Below, piece after piece: positions 54,716-62,016 of a DNA stretch of 64,000 nucleotides. Within the stretch, counting starts at the first letter, position 1, and each line of letters opens with the position of its first letter. The notes below the pieces were generated by a model. The model made no database searches. It was given only the letters and a program-made list of their open reading frames with translations, and was not told the origin of the DNA. A program made the translations under genes and the position numbers. The DNA comes from Caldinitratiruptor microaerophilus (GTDB lineage: Bacteria; Bacillota; Sulfobacillia; Symbiobacteriales; ZC4RG38), in contig NZ_AP025628.1 in NCBI RefSeq assembly GCF_025999835.1, positions 1,612,001 to 1,676,000 on the forward strand. The letters run 5' to 3'.

Positions 54716-55545
54716 CCGAGTACTTCGGCCTCAAAGCGGTGCCCTTCGCCAGGGAGATTCCCACCGACCGGCTGTTCCCCGCTCCCCAGCACCAGGAACT
54801 GCTTGCTCGCCTCCAGTACGCCATCCGCCACCGCGCGTTCGCGGTCGTCACGGGTGAGGTCGGCGCCGGGAAGTCCACCGCCATCCGGGCCCTGTACGAT
54901 CAGCTCGACCGGACCCGCCACCTGTTCGTGTACATCGCCGACTCCCGTCTCACCCCCAGCGCGTTCTACCGAGACGTGCTCACCCAGCTTGGGGTGGCCC
55001 CGCCTTCTCTGTTCCACGGGCGGGAGGTGAAACGGCTTTTCGAGCGCACCATCCTGGACGGTTACACCACCAACGGCCGTCAGCCAGTGATCGTCATCGA
55101 CGAGGCCCACCTCCTCAGCGGCGCCATGCTCCAGGAGGTCCGCTTCCTCCTGAACTTCCACATGGACTCCATCTCGCCGCTGACGTTCATCCTCGCCGGC
55201 CAGAGCGAACTCCGGGGGCTGCTCCGGCTTCGCACCTTCGAGGCCATCGCCCAGCGGGTTCAGGTGCGCTTCCACCTCACCGGCCTCGGGGAGGCCGAGA
55301 CTCTGGCCTACATCCAGCACCATCTCCACCTGGCCGGCGCCGACCGGCCCCTCTTCTCCGAGCAGGCCCTGCGCAAGATCGTCACGGAGTCCCGGGGCAT
55401 CCCGCGGGTCATCAACACGATCTGCACGAGCTGCCTCCTGGACGCTTGCGCCCATGACCAGCGCCTAGTGGAGGAGGCCCACGTCGAGCGGGTGCTGCTC
55501 GAGCTGCAGGATACCCAGGCCCCCAGAGGAGGTAGCCCGTGGTGA
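54712..55545 (+). CDS. ExeA-like AAA+ ATPase, transposition target regulator
   Basis: 277 residues if it starts at CTG 54712. The frame is closed by a TGA at 54700-54702, and the next usable standard start is GTG 54739, but the conserved family opening (TEYFGLKAVPF) lies before it. CTG would overlap the transposase TGA as CTGA, implying translational coupling and a rare start codon. Walker A GEVGAGKS, Walker B PVIVIDEAHLL and sensor I LAGQSEL are visible. ExeA/TnsC/TniB/MuB-like ATPases bind DNA and direct the transposase to target. Confidence 0.88.
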   Translation: MTEYFGLKAVPFAREIPTDRLFPAPQHQELLARLQYAIRHRAFAVVTGEVGAGKSTAIRALYDQLDRTRHLFVYIADSRLTPSAFYRDVLTQLGVAPPSLFHGREVKRLFERTILDGYTTNGRQPVIVIDEAHLLSGAMLQEVRFLLNFHMDSISPLTFILAGQSELRGLLRLRTFEAIAQRVQVRFHLTGLGEAETLAYIQHHLHLAGADRPLFSEQALRKIVTESRGIPRVINTICTSCLLDACAHDQRLVEEAHVERVLLELQDTQAPRGGSPW

Positions 55546-55865
55546 CAGATTCTGGCCTGCAACACGCCGGGGTTTCGCTGCGGCTTTACGGGTACGAGAT
55601 CACCGACCTGCTCGACCTGCTGGAGGCCGCCATCCGGCAGGCCACGACCGGAGATGGGGTCCGGCGCGGCCAGGCGGTCACGGCGTTCATCCTGAGTTAC
55701 CGTCTGCTCCACCGGTTACGGAACCTGAAGAGCCGGCCCACGTGCCGGCTCGACCTTCCCGTCTTCCGGTACATCGAGGACTACGAGGCTTGGTGGTGGC
55801 GCCTCTACCGGGAGTTCGTTCACAGCCCCGGGGTCAACCACCCGTACGGCCCCGGCGGATTCTAG
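55539..55865 (+). CDS. Small transposon-borne protein of unknown function
   Basis: 108 residues from GTG 55539 with AGAGGAGG upstream, overlapping the ATPase gene end by 7 bases. Mostly helical with an aromatic, Trp/Tyr-rich section (YIEDYEAWWWRLYREF). No signal, membrane helix or recognised domain. Its coupling to the ATPase suggests a transposition accessory rather than random cargo. Confidence 0.6.
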   Translation: MVTDSGLQHAGVSLRLYGYEITDLLDLLEAAIRQATTGDGVRRGQAVTAFILSYRLLHRLRNLKSRPTCRLDLPVFRYIEDYEAWWWRLYREFVHSPGVNHPYGPGGF

Positions 55866-56010
55866 TGGCTGCCGGCCCTGCATTTCGGACTCTGGGGCGC
55901 ATCCTTACCACGGGCTGCGCCCCTTCAGCGCCAGTGGGCCGGTCACATCTCATGAACGGCCATGACATCGTCGCTGGTCACCGGAGCGACAAATAACGCG
56001 GTCAGCAACA

Positions 56011-56015
56011 TCCAC
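56011..56015. repeat. Right copy of 5-bp target duplication TCCAC
   Basis: Second TCCAC directly after the element's terminal AACA. Followed in frame by the rest of the DUF342 gene. Confidence 0.85.
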
Positions 56016-56654
56016 CATCCACGTTACTCGCAGGTAGCACAGGGCAAGCTGAGGCCCGTTTTGAACCTCCTTCTTCAGCACCGTTTTACGCAATTCGAAT
56101 CGTTTCTCAGTGCCATCCGGGGCGGGCTGGCGGATGCATCCAGCTCTGCTCGCGCCCACCTGGAAGAACTGACTCAGTCGCTGCAAGCTCTCGCCGACAC
56201 GAACAACGACGAGGTCACGCTGGAGTACCTGCAGAATACCATCCGCCTCGCATCGGAGAGCATCGATTCGATCAAGAAATGGGCCAACCCGCCCACGGAC
56301 AATCGCGTGGAACTCTACTACTCTTTCGCATCCGAATTGGAATGCACAGGACCTCTCGTTGTCAGCGGACCGGGCATTGAAAGCACGATAATTCACGCTA
56401 CAGGACCCGTGGACATCCACGGCTACATGCGCGGCGGATACATTAAATGCGCGCGAAACGTGAGCATCGGCCAGATCGGTACTCCAGCAGGAAAGACGAC
56501 CGAAGTGGTCGTTCCAGAGGGTTATTCGATCCTGGCAAATAAAGTATATCCGAACACGATTCTTCAAGTCGGCCAGATCAAGCATAAATTCCAACGCGAA
56601 CACTCTATGGTGCAGTTTTCAGCGGCGACCGCGGAAACATATCGCCACGGATGA
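56016..56654 (+). pseudogene. DUF342 (FapA-like) protein, 3' part
   Basis: 212 codons plus stop that continue the frame broken at 52424: ...VQVLH, then HPRYSQVAQGKLR. It encodes a coiled coil (about 56030-56280) and the last beta-helix section (LVVSGPGIESTIIHATGPVDIHG in short; VSIGQIGTPAGK). The open frame extends back into the transposon to 55962, so a chimeric product starting with transposon-end residues could be made. Its lower GC content matches the 48.0-48.4 kb section. Followed by a STAS gene 30 bases on. Confidence 0.85.
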
Positions 56655-56684
56655 TCTTCGGGGGTGCCGGGAGGGAAGTCACCC

Positions 56685-56966
56685 ATGTCGTCTGCACCCT
56701 ATACGATTCATTTGACGGGAAGTCTCGATATCGAAACCGCGGATACGCTCGTCGAACAAGTCCAGGCAGCCGCCAAACACCATGAAACGATCCGCCTTGA
56801 CCTGTCCGAACTTGGATTCCTCGACTCGACCGGGGTGGGCGCTCTTGTACGCCTTCACCAGGAGTTGCAACAACAAGGGCGTGAATTACAGCTGTACGGC
56901 GTGTCTCCCGATATCCGGGAGTTGCTCAGCTTGCTCGGGGTGCTGAGTATTCTCAACGTCTCTTGA
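56685..56966 (+). CDS. Second STAS-domain anti-anti-sigma factor
   Basis: 93 residues from ATG 56685. A STAS domain with Ser phosphorylation site in FLDSTGVGALVRLH. Similar to, but distinct from, the protein at 50079. As last gene of the original operon it was probably expressed with DUF342 from far upstream; the transposon terminator now separates them, so it needs a promoter at the element's right end or within 56016-56680. Confidence 0.88.
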   Translation: MSSAPYTIHLTGSLDIETADTLVEQVQAAAKHHETIRLDLSELGFLDSTGVGALVRLHQELQQQGRELQLYGVSPDIRELLSLLGVLSILNVS

Positions 56967-57053
56967 AACGCTTGTCCACGCTTCCCGAGAAAAGGTGTAC
57001 GGCTTCCTCCCCCTCCTCAATGCCGTGCCGGCGGAGAGGAACTTGCCTGCCCG

Positions 57054-58466
57054 TCACCAGTCCTCCCCTGTTTCCGCCTGAGCCCGGAGCCACAGGGCAC
57101 ATTCTACCCGCTTTTTCACCAGAGCACAGCCGACCGGGTCCGGCTGGTGGATGTCGCCGGTGACGAGCTCCGCGTTGGCGTGGCAACCACCGCTACAGTA
57201 GTAACGGACCCAGCACTCCCTGCAACCGGCCTTGGAGTACACATGACAGTTGACCAGTTCCTGCTGGACCTCGGTGGCGGTGATCCCGGTCCACACGGTG
57301 CCCAGCTTGAACCGAGGCCGCCCCACGAACTGGTGGCACGGGTACAGGTCGCCTTCGGGGGTCACCGCGAGGTACTGCAGACCCGCACCGCAGCCCTGAA
57401 TCCGCCGGGGAAGGCAGGGACCCTGGTCCGCCTCCAGCGCAAAGTGGTGGAAGACCGCCACCTTACCCTGTCGCTGACGTTCTGCCAAGATCGCCGCGAG
57501 CCGTTCATACTCTGCCGCCACCGCCGGGATGTGCTCCGGGCGCAGGGCGTTGGGATCCTCCGGGCGCAACACCACGGGCTCGATGGCAAAATGCGGCGCG
57601 CCGATGACATCCATCAGGTGTACCGCGTCCTCGGCGAAATCCAGGTTCCGACTGGTGAAAGTGCCCCGCACCACCGCGTAAGCTCCCGCCCCGGAAACCC
57701 CCTGGGCAGCACCGTGGGCCCAGGCCGGTACGCCACCCGGTGCCCGCCTGGCCAACACGGCCCGTACCGCCTGCGCTACCCCGTCGTAAGAACCGCTGCG
57801 CATGGCATCGTGCACCCATGGCCGGCCATCGACGCTCAGGATGAGGCTCACCCGTTCACGGTCCAGGAAGTCCAGGATTTCCGGAGTCAGCAAGGTACCG
57901 TTGGTGGTCAGGGTAAAGACCATCTCCTTGCCCGCGGCAGCGGCGGCCTGCCGGGCATAGCGAACGGTGTCCTGCACCACGGGCCAGTTGAGTAGGGGTT
58001 CCCCGCCGAAGAAGTCCACCTCGCACACCGGCCGCTCCCGGGAGAGCCGGAGCAACAGGTCTACGGCCTGCCGGGCCACCGCCGCCGGCATGAGGGCACC
58101 GGGGCCCCCGTAGCGGCCCTTGTCGGCAAAGCAGTACGTACAGGACAGGTTGCAGGCGTGGGCAACGTTCAGGCAGATGGCCCGCAGAGGCTCGTCGCCC
58201 CGGGGCAGTAGGTCCCCCCAGTCGGGCTCCGGGGAGAAGAGCCAGCCCCGCTCGACCAGTTCATCCAACTCGGCCAGCGCCTCGTCCACGGCTTCGGCGC
58301 CGAAGCGGCCCCTGAGGGGAGCCAGGGTTTCCGGAGTGCAGTCGTCGGGGTAGTACTCCAAAAGCTCCCAGACCAGGTCATCAACCTGGTGCAGGCTGCC
58401 GCTGTGCACGTCCAGGACCAGTTTGCGGCCGTGCACTTCAAACCGGTGGATCTGCCCCCTGGACAA
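57054..58466 (-). CDS. SCIFF peptide maturase (radical SAM, thioether-forming)
   Basis: 470 residues from TTG 58466 (AAGGGAG nine bases upstream), giving the usual start IHRFEVHGRKLVLDVHSG. Upstream open sequence overlaps the SCIFF gene and is not used. Radical SAM motif HACNLSCTYCFADKG near 105; FFGGEPLLNW; SPASM cysteines from CGAG and YPCH to CRECWVRYYCSGGC and VGCAL for two auxiliary clusters. Such enzymes link Cys thiols of the SCIFF peptide to other residues, making a sactipeptide/ranthipeptide. The peptide gene lies 84 bases upstream on the same strand. Confidence 0.93.
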   Translation of the reverse strand: MSRGQIHRFEVHGRKLVLDVHSGSLHQVDDLVWELLEYYPDDCTPETLAPLRGRFGAEAVDEALAELDELVERGWLFSPEPDWGDLLPRGDEPLRAICLNVAHACNLSCTYCFADKGRYGGPGALMPAAVARQAVDLLLRLSRERPVCEVDFFGGEPLLNWPVVQDTVRYARQAAAAAGKEMVFTLTTNGTLLTPEILDFLDRERVSLILSVDGRPWVHDAMRSGSYDGVAQAVRAVLARRAPGGVPAWAHGAAQGVSGAGAYAVVRGTFTSRNLDFAEDAVHLMDVIGAPHFAIEPVVLRPEDPNALRPEHIPAVAAEYERLAAILAERQRQGKVAVFHHFALEADQGPCLPRRIQGCGAGLQYLAVTPEGDLYPCHQFVGRPRFKLGTVWTGITATEVQQELVNCHVYSKAGCRECWVRYYCSGGCHANAELVTGDIHQPDPVGCALVKKRVECALWLRAQAETGEDW

Positions 58467-58549
58467 GAGCGAAGACTCCCTTCGGACGACGCCAGGCGCG
58501 AGCAGGGCGGGTTGCGGCCACTGGGCCAGGGCCCGCCCCCCGTCCTGCT

Positions 58550-58735
58550 CTAACCGGCCGTTGTGACGGCGCTCGTGGTGGAGTTCAGCAGGGTGCTCAC
58601 CGGGCAGACGATGTTTCCCACGGTACATGAGGTCTTACAGGCCGACTGGCAGGAGACGGCACACTCGGTGCAGCCCCTGTACTTCGCCGTTTCCTGCAGG
58701 GCTGGGGCCACCACCGTCTTGATGTGCTTGGCCAC
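58550..58735 (-). CDS. SCIFF ranthipeptide precursor (six cysteines in forty-five)
   Basis: 61 residues from GTG 58735. AKHIKTV at the start and SCQSACKTSCTVGN at 28-41 are diagnostic. Cysteines at 22, 25, 29, 33, 37 and 44 make the six of the family. The usual peptide ends soon after the last Cys; here a Ser/Thr-rich tail of 17 residues follows. The maturase gene follows on the same strand. SCIFF is widespread in Clostridia; one proposed role is signalling, and the mature product's function is still unclear. Confidence 0.93.
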   Translation of the reverse strand: MAKHIKTVVAPALQETAKYRGCTECAVSCQSACKTSCTVGNIVCPVSTLLNSTTSAVTTAG

Positions 58736-58769
58736 TTTGACACCCCCCGGGAAATCAATCCTGTGGCAG

Positions 58770-58779
58770 ATTATATCAT
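58770..58779 (-). promoter_or_regulatory. Extended -10 promoter of the SCIFF operon
   Basis: Minus strand TGATATAAT (TGn extension plus TATAAT, the hexamer at 58775-58770). No good -35, as usual for extended -10 promoters. Start near 58763, about 28 bases before the SCIFF GTG. The rest of 58780-59062 shows no gene. Confidence 0.6.
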
Positions 58780-59015
58780 CGTCATCCGCGGCCCGCGTAC
58801 ACGGCCGGAGGAAACCCAGCGAACGTACTGGTCCAGGTCGCCTAATGTGGGCCGTAGAGGCCGCACGGGGCGGTGGGCAGGCGTACACGGGCCTGTGCCG
58901 CGAGATACCAGTGGCCCGCTGCGATCTGGGCCCGGAAGTCGCGGAAGTCGTCCACGAGGACGTCGAGACCTGTGGTGCCCACATACGTTGGTGGCTCATA
59001 TGCAGGTCATGACGA

Positions 59016-59050
59016 ATTCCGGCCCCGGGAACCAGTCCCGGGACCGGAAT
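59016..59050 (-). terminator. Hairpin after tRNA-Ala/tRNA-Val
   Basis: Fifteen-base arms (59016-59030 and 59036-59050) with a 5-base loop; no T-run. Probably ends the tRNA transcript. Confidence 0.5.
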
Positions 59051-59062
59051 CGTCCTTTCGTC

Positions 59063-59138
59063 TGGTGCGCGGTAGTGGGCTCGAACCACTGACCTCCTGA
59101 ACGTCAATCAGGTGCTCTCCCAGCTGAGCTAACCGCGC
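59063..59138 (-). tRNA. tRNA-Val (GAC)
   Basis: 76 nt including CCA; anticodon GAC in loop TTGACGT; acceptor GCGCGGT pairs with ACCGCGC. Lies 4 bases after tRNA-Ala. Confidence 0.97.
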
Positions 59139-59142
59139 AGGT

Positions 59143-59218
59143 TGGTGGAGCTAAGGGGAGTCGAACCCCTGACCTCGTGAATGCCATTCACGCGCTCTCC
59201 CAACTGAGCTATAGCCCC
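59143..59218 (-). tRNA. tRNA-Ala (GGC)
   Basis: 76 nt including CCA; anticodon GGC in loop ATGGCAT; acceptor GGGGCTA with TAGCTCC, containing the G3-U70 pair that identifies alanine tRNA. Confidence 0.97.
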
Positions 59219-59267
59219 ACATCCCGTCCCGGCCGGCGGCCCGCTGCCTCAACCCGGGACACCAAGT

Positions 59268-59296
59268 ATTATAGGTCCTCCCGGGAGAGGGCGCAA
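59268..59296 (-). promoter_or_regulatory. Promoter of the tRNA-Ala/tRNA-Val unit
   Basis: Minus strand TTGCGC (59296-59291), 17 bases, TATAAT (59273-59268), identical hexamers to the tRNA-fMet promoter. Confidence 0.75.
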
Positions 59297-59336
59297 GTGG
59301 CCATGCTGGGTTCCCCGGGTCTGGCAACCAGGCGTC

Positions 59337-59942
59337 TCACTCGGGCAGGGCCTTACGGGAGCGCAGCCCCCGGTGCACGAAGTACGTACCCACGACCACC
59401 ACCACGGCGACCAGGACAGAGAGCACCAGCCCCCCGCGGCCGACGCCCAGCCGGCCCAGAAGCCCGGCCAGCGAAACCCCGAGGCCGATCCAGAGGATCG
59501 CCCACGCCAGGTTCAGAACCAGCATGAAGGGGGCAAACCGCCGCAGGGGGACCCGGGCCAGTCCGGCCAGCCACAGGCTCTGCCCGAAGCCCCAGTTGAT
59601 CCACCGCGTGAAGAACAGGACGCGCAGGCCGTGCCGGTGGAACCAGGACTCCAGCCGCTCGAGTCGCGAGGCCGACACCCCGGCCCAGGACGACATCCGC
59701 TCCACGAGCCGCCGGCCGCCCAGGTACCCGACGCCGTACCCCGCGAAGTTGCCGATCACCGTCGTGACCCATGCGAGCAGAACGAGCAGCCAGAATGGGT
59801 ACCGACCGGCGTGGGCGAGCGCACCCGACAGCACGAACGGGATCTCCGCCGGCAGCGGCAGACCGGCACCCTCGATCACGAACAGGAGCCCGACGCCCCA
59901 CAGCCCCAGGGCCGCCAGGCGGCTCACCCACGCCTCGAGCAC
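59337..59942 (-). CDS. DedA-family membrane protein
   Basis: 201 residues, about five hydrophobic segments. Family marks: FVIEGAGLPLPAEIPFVLSGAL near the start (acidic residue and proline pair), GNFAGYGVGYLGGRR, and FFTRWINWG, the conserved Arg region. DedA proteins are proton-dependent lipid flippases/transporters (undecaprenyl phosphate or phosphatidylethanolamine). Single gene; the tRNA promoter for Ala/Val lies just beyond its end. Confidence 0.9.
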   Translation of the reverse strand: MLEAWVSRLAALGLWGVGLLFVIEGAGLPLPAEIPFVLSGALAHAGRYPFWLLVLLAWVTTVIGNFAGYGVGYLGGRRLVERMSSWAGVSASRLERLESWFHRHGLRVLFFTRWINWGFGQSLWLAGLARVPLRRFAPFMLVLNLAWAILWIGLGVSLAGLLGRLGVGRGGLVLSVLVAVVVVVGTYFVHRGLRSRKALPE

Positions 59943-60059
59943 CCGGCCGACCTACCTCCCTGCATCGCCCGCGAGAACACATCATGCGGGGTGGGATTCT
60001 CCGCTCGCCTTCCGGGCTCCTTCCAGCCGCGGTGGCCCAGGGGCGGCGGGCGACCCCGG

Positions 60060-61709
60060 TCAGGACCCGACGAACCGGATCGGGTTGACGAAATACGGGT
60101 CGCGAAGGCCCTCGACGAACGCCCGCCGGCTCTCGGGGCTACTGTCCAGCCGGTACTGCCTGGGCCCTTCCGTCCCGTTCCACCACACCGCGATCTTGAT
60201 CTCGCGGAAGTCGGTCTTGAGAGCTTCGAACATGTCCCGGATCCACTGCGCCTTGTCGCCCGGCCCGCTGTGGCTGGCGAACTCGGTGATCATGAGCGGC
60301 TTGCCCGGGTACAGCCGCCGGTACTCGTCGTACGGAGGTCCGTACGCCTCGCGGAAGGTCCGCCAACGGCTGCCCGGGTTCGAATTGCCCAGGTTGTACG
60401 CGGTGAGCCCGACCCAGTCGACGTATCGGGACCCCGGCCAGTAGACCGTGTGGTGGTTCCACTTCCAGTTCGGGAACGCCGTGTCGTTGGGGTTCCAGAC
60501 CCAGATGGCGTTATCCGCCCCTTCGGCGCGGAAGATCTCCCACACGTAGCGCCAGGCCTGGCGGTAGAGTTCCGAGTCCTTCCCGTACTGGAATGCGCCC
60601 CACGGCACCCAGTCCGTGTTCATCTCGTTGTCGAGTCGGAAGAAGAATGGCCGGCCCCACTCCCGGGCCGCCTGAGCGTACGTACGCAGGTACTCGTCGA
60701 ACTCACCGCTCAGGATTCGCAAGGTGAGGCTCAGGGGCTCGCTGTAGACGCGCTCGCGCTCGACCGGGTGCCACGACTGGAGCGTGAGCATCACGAGGCG
60801 GCCGTCCCGGGCAGCCATCTCGAGCTCTGCCGTCGGGAAGGGCTGGCCGAAGGACTGGTACGTCATGAGCACCCCGAAACGCACCCCGAGGTCCTTCTCG
60901 TACTCCCGGAAACCTGCGTAGTTCCAGGTCGGCCCCGGTGCGAGGAGAGGATCGAAAATCCCCCAGATCAGGCCGCTTTCGGGTACCTCCCAGCGAAGCG
61001 GCGTCCGGCCCTGCCACTCCCGCCAGTCCCGGCCAGCGGGTGGGTCCGGCAGCTGCTGGCGCGGAGGGGAGCCGTCCGGTACGACCGACCGCGCCAGGTC
61101 CAGCTGGGCCCGCTGCGCGGCGACGTACTCGGACTCGGTCGCCTTGAGGAGGATGGTCACCACGAGGCGCGGGGATTCGACCAGGTCGATCTCACGGTAG
61201 AAGCGCCGGTCCTCCTGCAGCCGGAGCAAGGCCGGCCGGCTCCACGACACGATGCGGGCCGTCTTGCCGGCTAGCGTCGCGGACTCGTCGCCGAGGAGGC
61301 GGATCCCGTTCCACTGCTTGAGCACGGAACGGTGGCCGTACTCAATGTAGGTGCGCGCGTCCGCCAGGTCGGCGCGCAGGTCCTGCACGTACACCTCCAT
61401 GACCGCCCCCGGGGCCTGCAGCCGCGTCATGACCGCCGGCGCGGCGTCATCTACCCGCCACCCCGGTGGCAGGCGAAAACGCACGCCGTTCCCCGAGTAG
61501 ACCTGGGACGGGTGCGAGGGCCCGGTCGGGACGGCCGTCCGCGTCCCCGCCGGATCCACCGGTAGCCGCGCAGCCACCTGTCCTCCGGGATCGAGGACCG
61601 CGACGGCTCCCGGCAGGTCTACCGGGCGGCGGACCGAGCCAGGCGTACTACCGGCCGCCGAACCGACCAGGAACGAGAGCGCCGTTGCCAGGGTGAAAAC
61701 CCTTGCCAA
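60060..61709 (-). CDS. Secreted GH26-like glycoside hydrolase (beta-mannanase-like)
   Basis: 549 residues. A signal-like hydrophobic N-terminus (about 2-20) and an N-terminal domain to about 215 of the PsbP/stress-protein type (VRFRLPPGWRVD; VMEVYVQDL; SEYVAAQRAQLDLARSVV in short). The catalytic barrel follows from about 245: FGVLMTYQSFG, RLDNEMNTDW and the late MITEFASHSGPG, positions where GH26 enzymes have their acid/base and nucleophile glutamates. Likely acts outside the cell on a beta-linked polysaccharide; mannan is only a guess. Not linked to sugar-uptake genes here. Confidence 0.8.
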   Translation of the reverse strand: MARVFTLATALSFLVGSAAGSTPGSVRRPVDLPGAVAVLDPGGQVAARLPVDPAGTRTAVPTGPSHPSQVYSGNGVRFRLPPGWRVDDAAPAVMTRLQAPGAVMEVYVQDLRADLADARTYIEYGHRSVLKQWNGIRLLGDESATLAGKTARIVSWSRPALLRLQEDRRFYREIDLVESPRLVVTILLKATESEYVAAQRAQLDLARSVVPDGSPPRQQLPDPPAGRDWREWQGRTPLRWEVPESGLIWGIFDPLLAPGPTWNYAGFREYEKDLGVRFGVLMTYQSFGQPFPTAELEMAARDGRLVMLTLQSWHPVERERVYSEPLSLTLRILSGEFDEYLRTYAQAAREWGRPFFFRLDNEMNTDWVPWGAFQYGKDSELYRQAWRYVWEIFRAEGADNAIWVWNPNDTAFPNWKWNHHTVYWPGSRYVDWVGLTAYNLGNSNPGSRWRTFREAYGPPYDEYRRLYPGKPLMITEFASHSGPGDKAQWIRDMFEALKTDFREIKIAVWWNGTEGPRQYRLDSSPESRRAFVEGLRDPYFVNPIRFVGS

Positions 61710-61757
61710 CCTGGACAGTACCTACCCCACCCCTTAGGCACCCGAGGCAAATGAAAC

Positions 61758-61786
61758 GGCCCCGGACGGTCTCCCGCACCGGGGCC
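61758..61786 (-). terminator. Terminator after tRNA-Ser
   Basis: Arms GGCCCCGG (61758-61765) and CCGGGGCC (61779-61786), followed on the minus strand by GTTTCATTTG. Confidence 0.7.
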
Positions 61787-61799
61787 CCGACTGACGCTC

Positions 61800-61894
61800 T
61801 GGCGGAGAGAGTGGGATTCGAACCCACGCCACGGGGTTACCCCCGTGCTAACGGTTTAGCAAACCGTCCCCTTCGGCCTCTTGGGTATCTCTCC
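61800..61894 (-). tRNA. tRNA-Ser (GCT)
   Basis: 95 nt including CCA with the long variable arm of class II tRNAs (AGCACGGGGGTAACCCCGTG region). Anticodon GCT in loop TTGCTAA. Discriminator G73 as usual for serine. Confidence 0.97.
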
Positions 61895-61945
61895 ACCCGC
61901 TGGGGCGCGGCTTGCCGCCACCTGACGACGAACCGGCGCGAATGC

Positions 61946-61975
61946 AATATACCACGGCACCGCACGGAGCGTCAA
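61946..61975 (-). promoter_or_regulatory. Promoter of tRNA-Ser
   Basis: Minus strand TTGACG (61975-61970), 18 bases, TATATT (61951-61946). Confidence 0.65.
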
Positions 61976-62016
61976 CCGGAGTAACTGTCGCGGCCGTGTC
62001 AAGCTTCGGTAGGTGA

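Larger units (their letters stand above)
52425..56010 (+). mobile_element. 3,586-bp two-component DDE transposon (Tn552/Mu/Tn7-like ends)
   Basis: Bounded by TCCAC duplications at 52420-52424 and 56011-56015. Terminal inverted repeats begin TGTT on the left and end AACA on the right, and share a core CGTTATTTGTCGC (left 52437-52449, right as complement 55986-55998) with further matches (TGACC). Contents in order: a zinc-ribbon/HTH protein, a DDE (rve) transposase, an ExeA-like AAA ATPase and a small unknown gene, all plus strand. TGT/ACA ends, 5-bp duplication and a transposase-ATPase pair are features of the Tn552/Tn5090/Mu/Tn7 group. It is inserted in a DUF342 gene in the same orientation. 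Two hairpins near the left end would stop transcription from the host operon. Confidence 0.9.

Noticed and set aside
52425-56010. Reading the element as an IS21 (istA/istB) insertion
   Set aside because: Gene order resembles IS21, but the ATPase is ExeA-like, the ends are TGT/ACA with 5-bp duplication and extra genes are present, which fit the Tn552/Mu/Tn7 side better.
57054-58628. Longer SCIFF maturase starting at ATG 58628
   Set aside because: The extra N-terminus overlaps the SCIFF peptide gene, has no family similarity and poor composition; TTG 58466 with AAGGGAG fits the family start.
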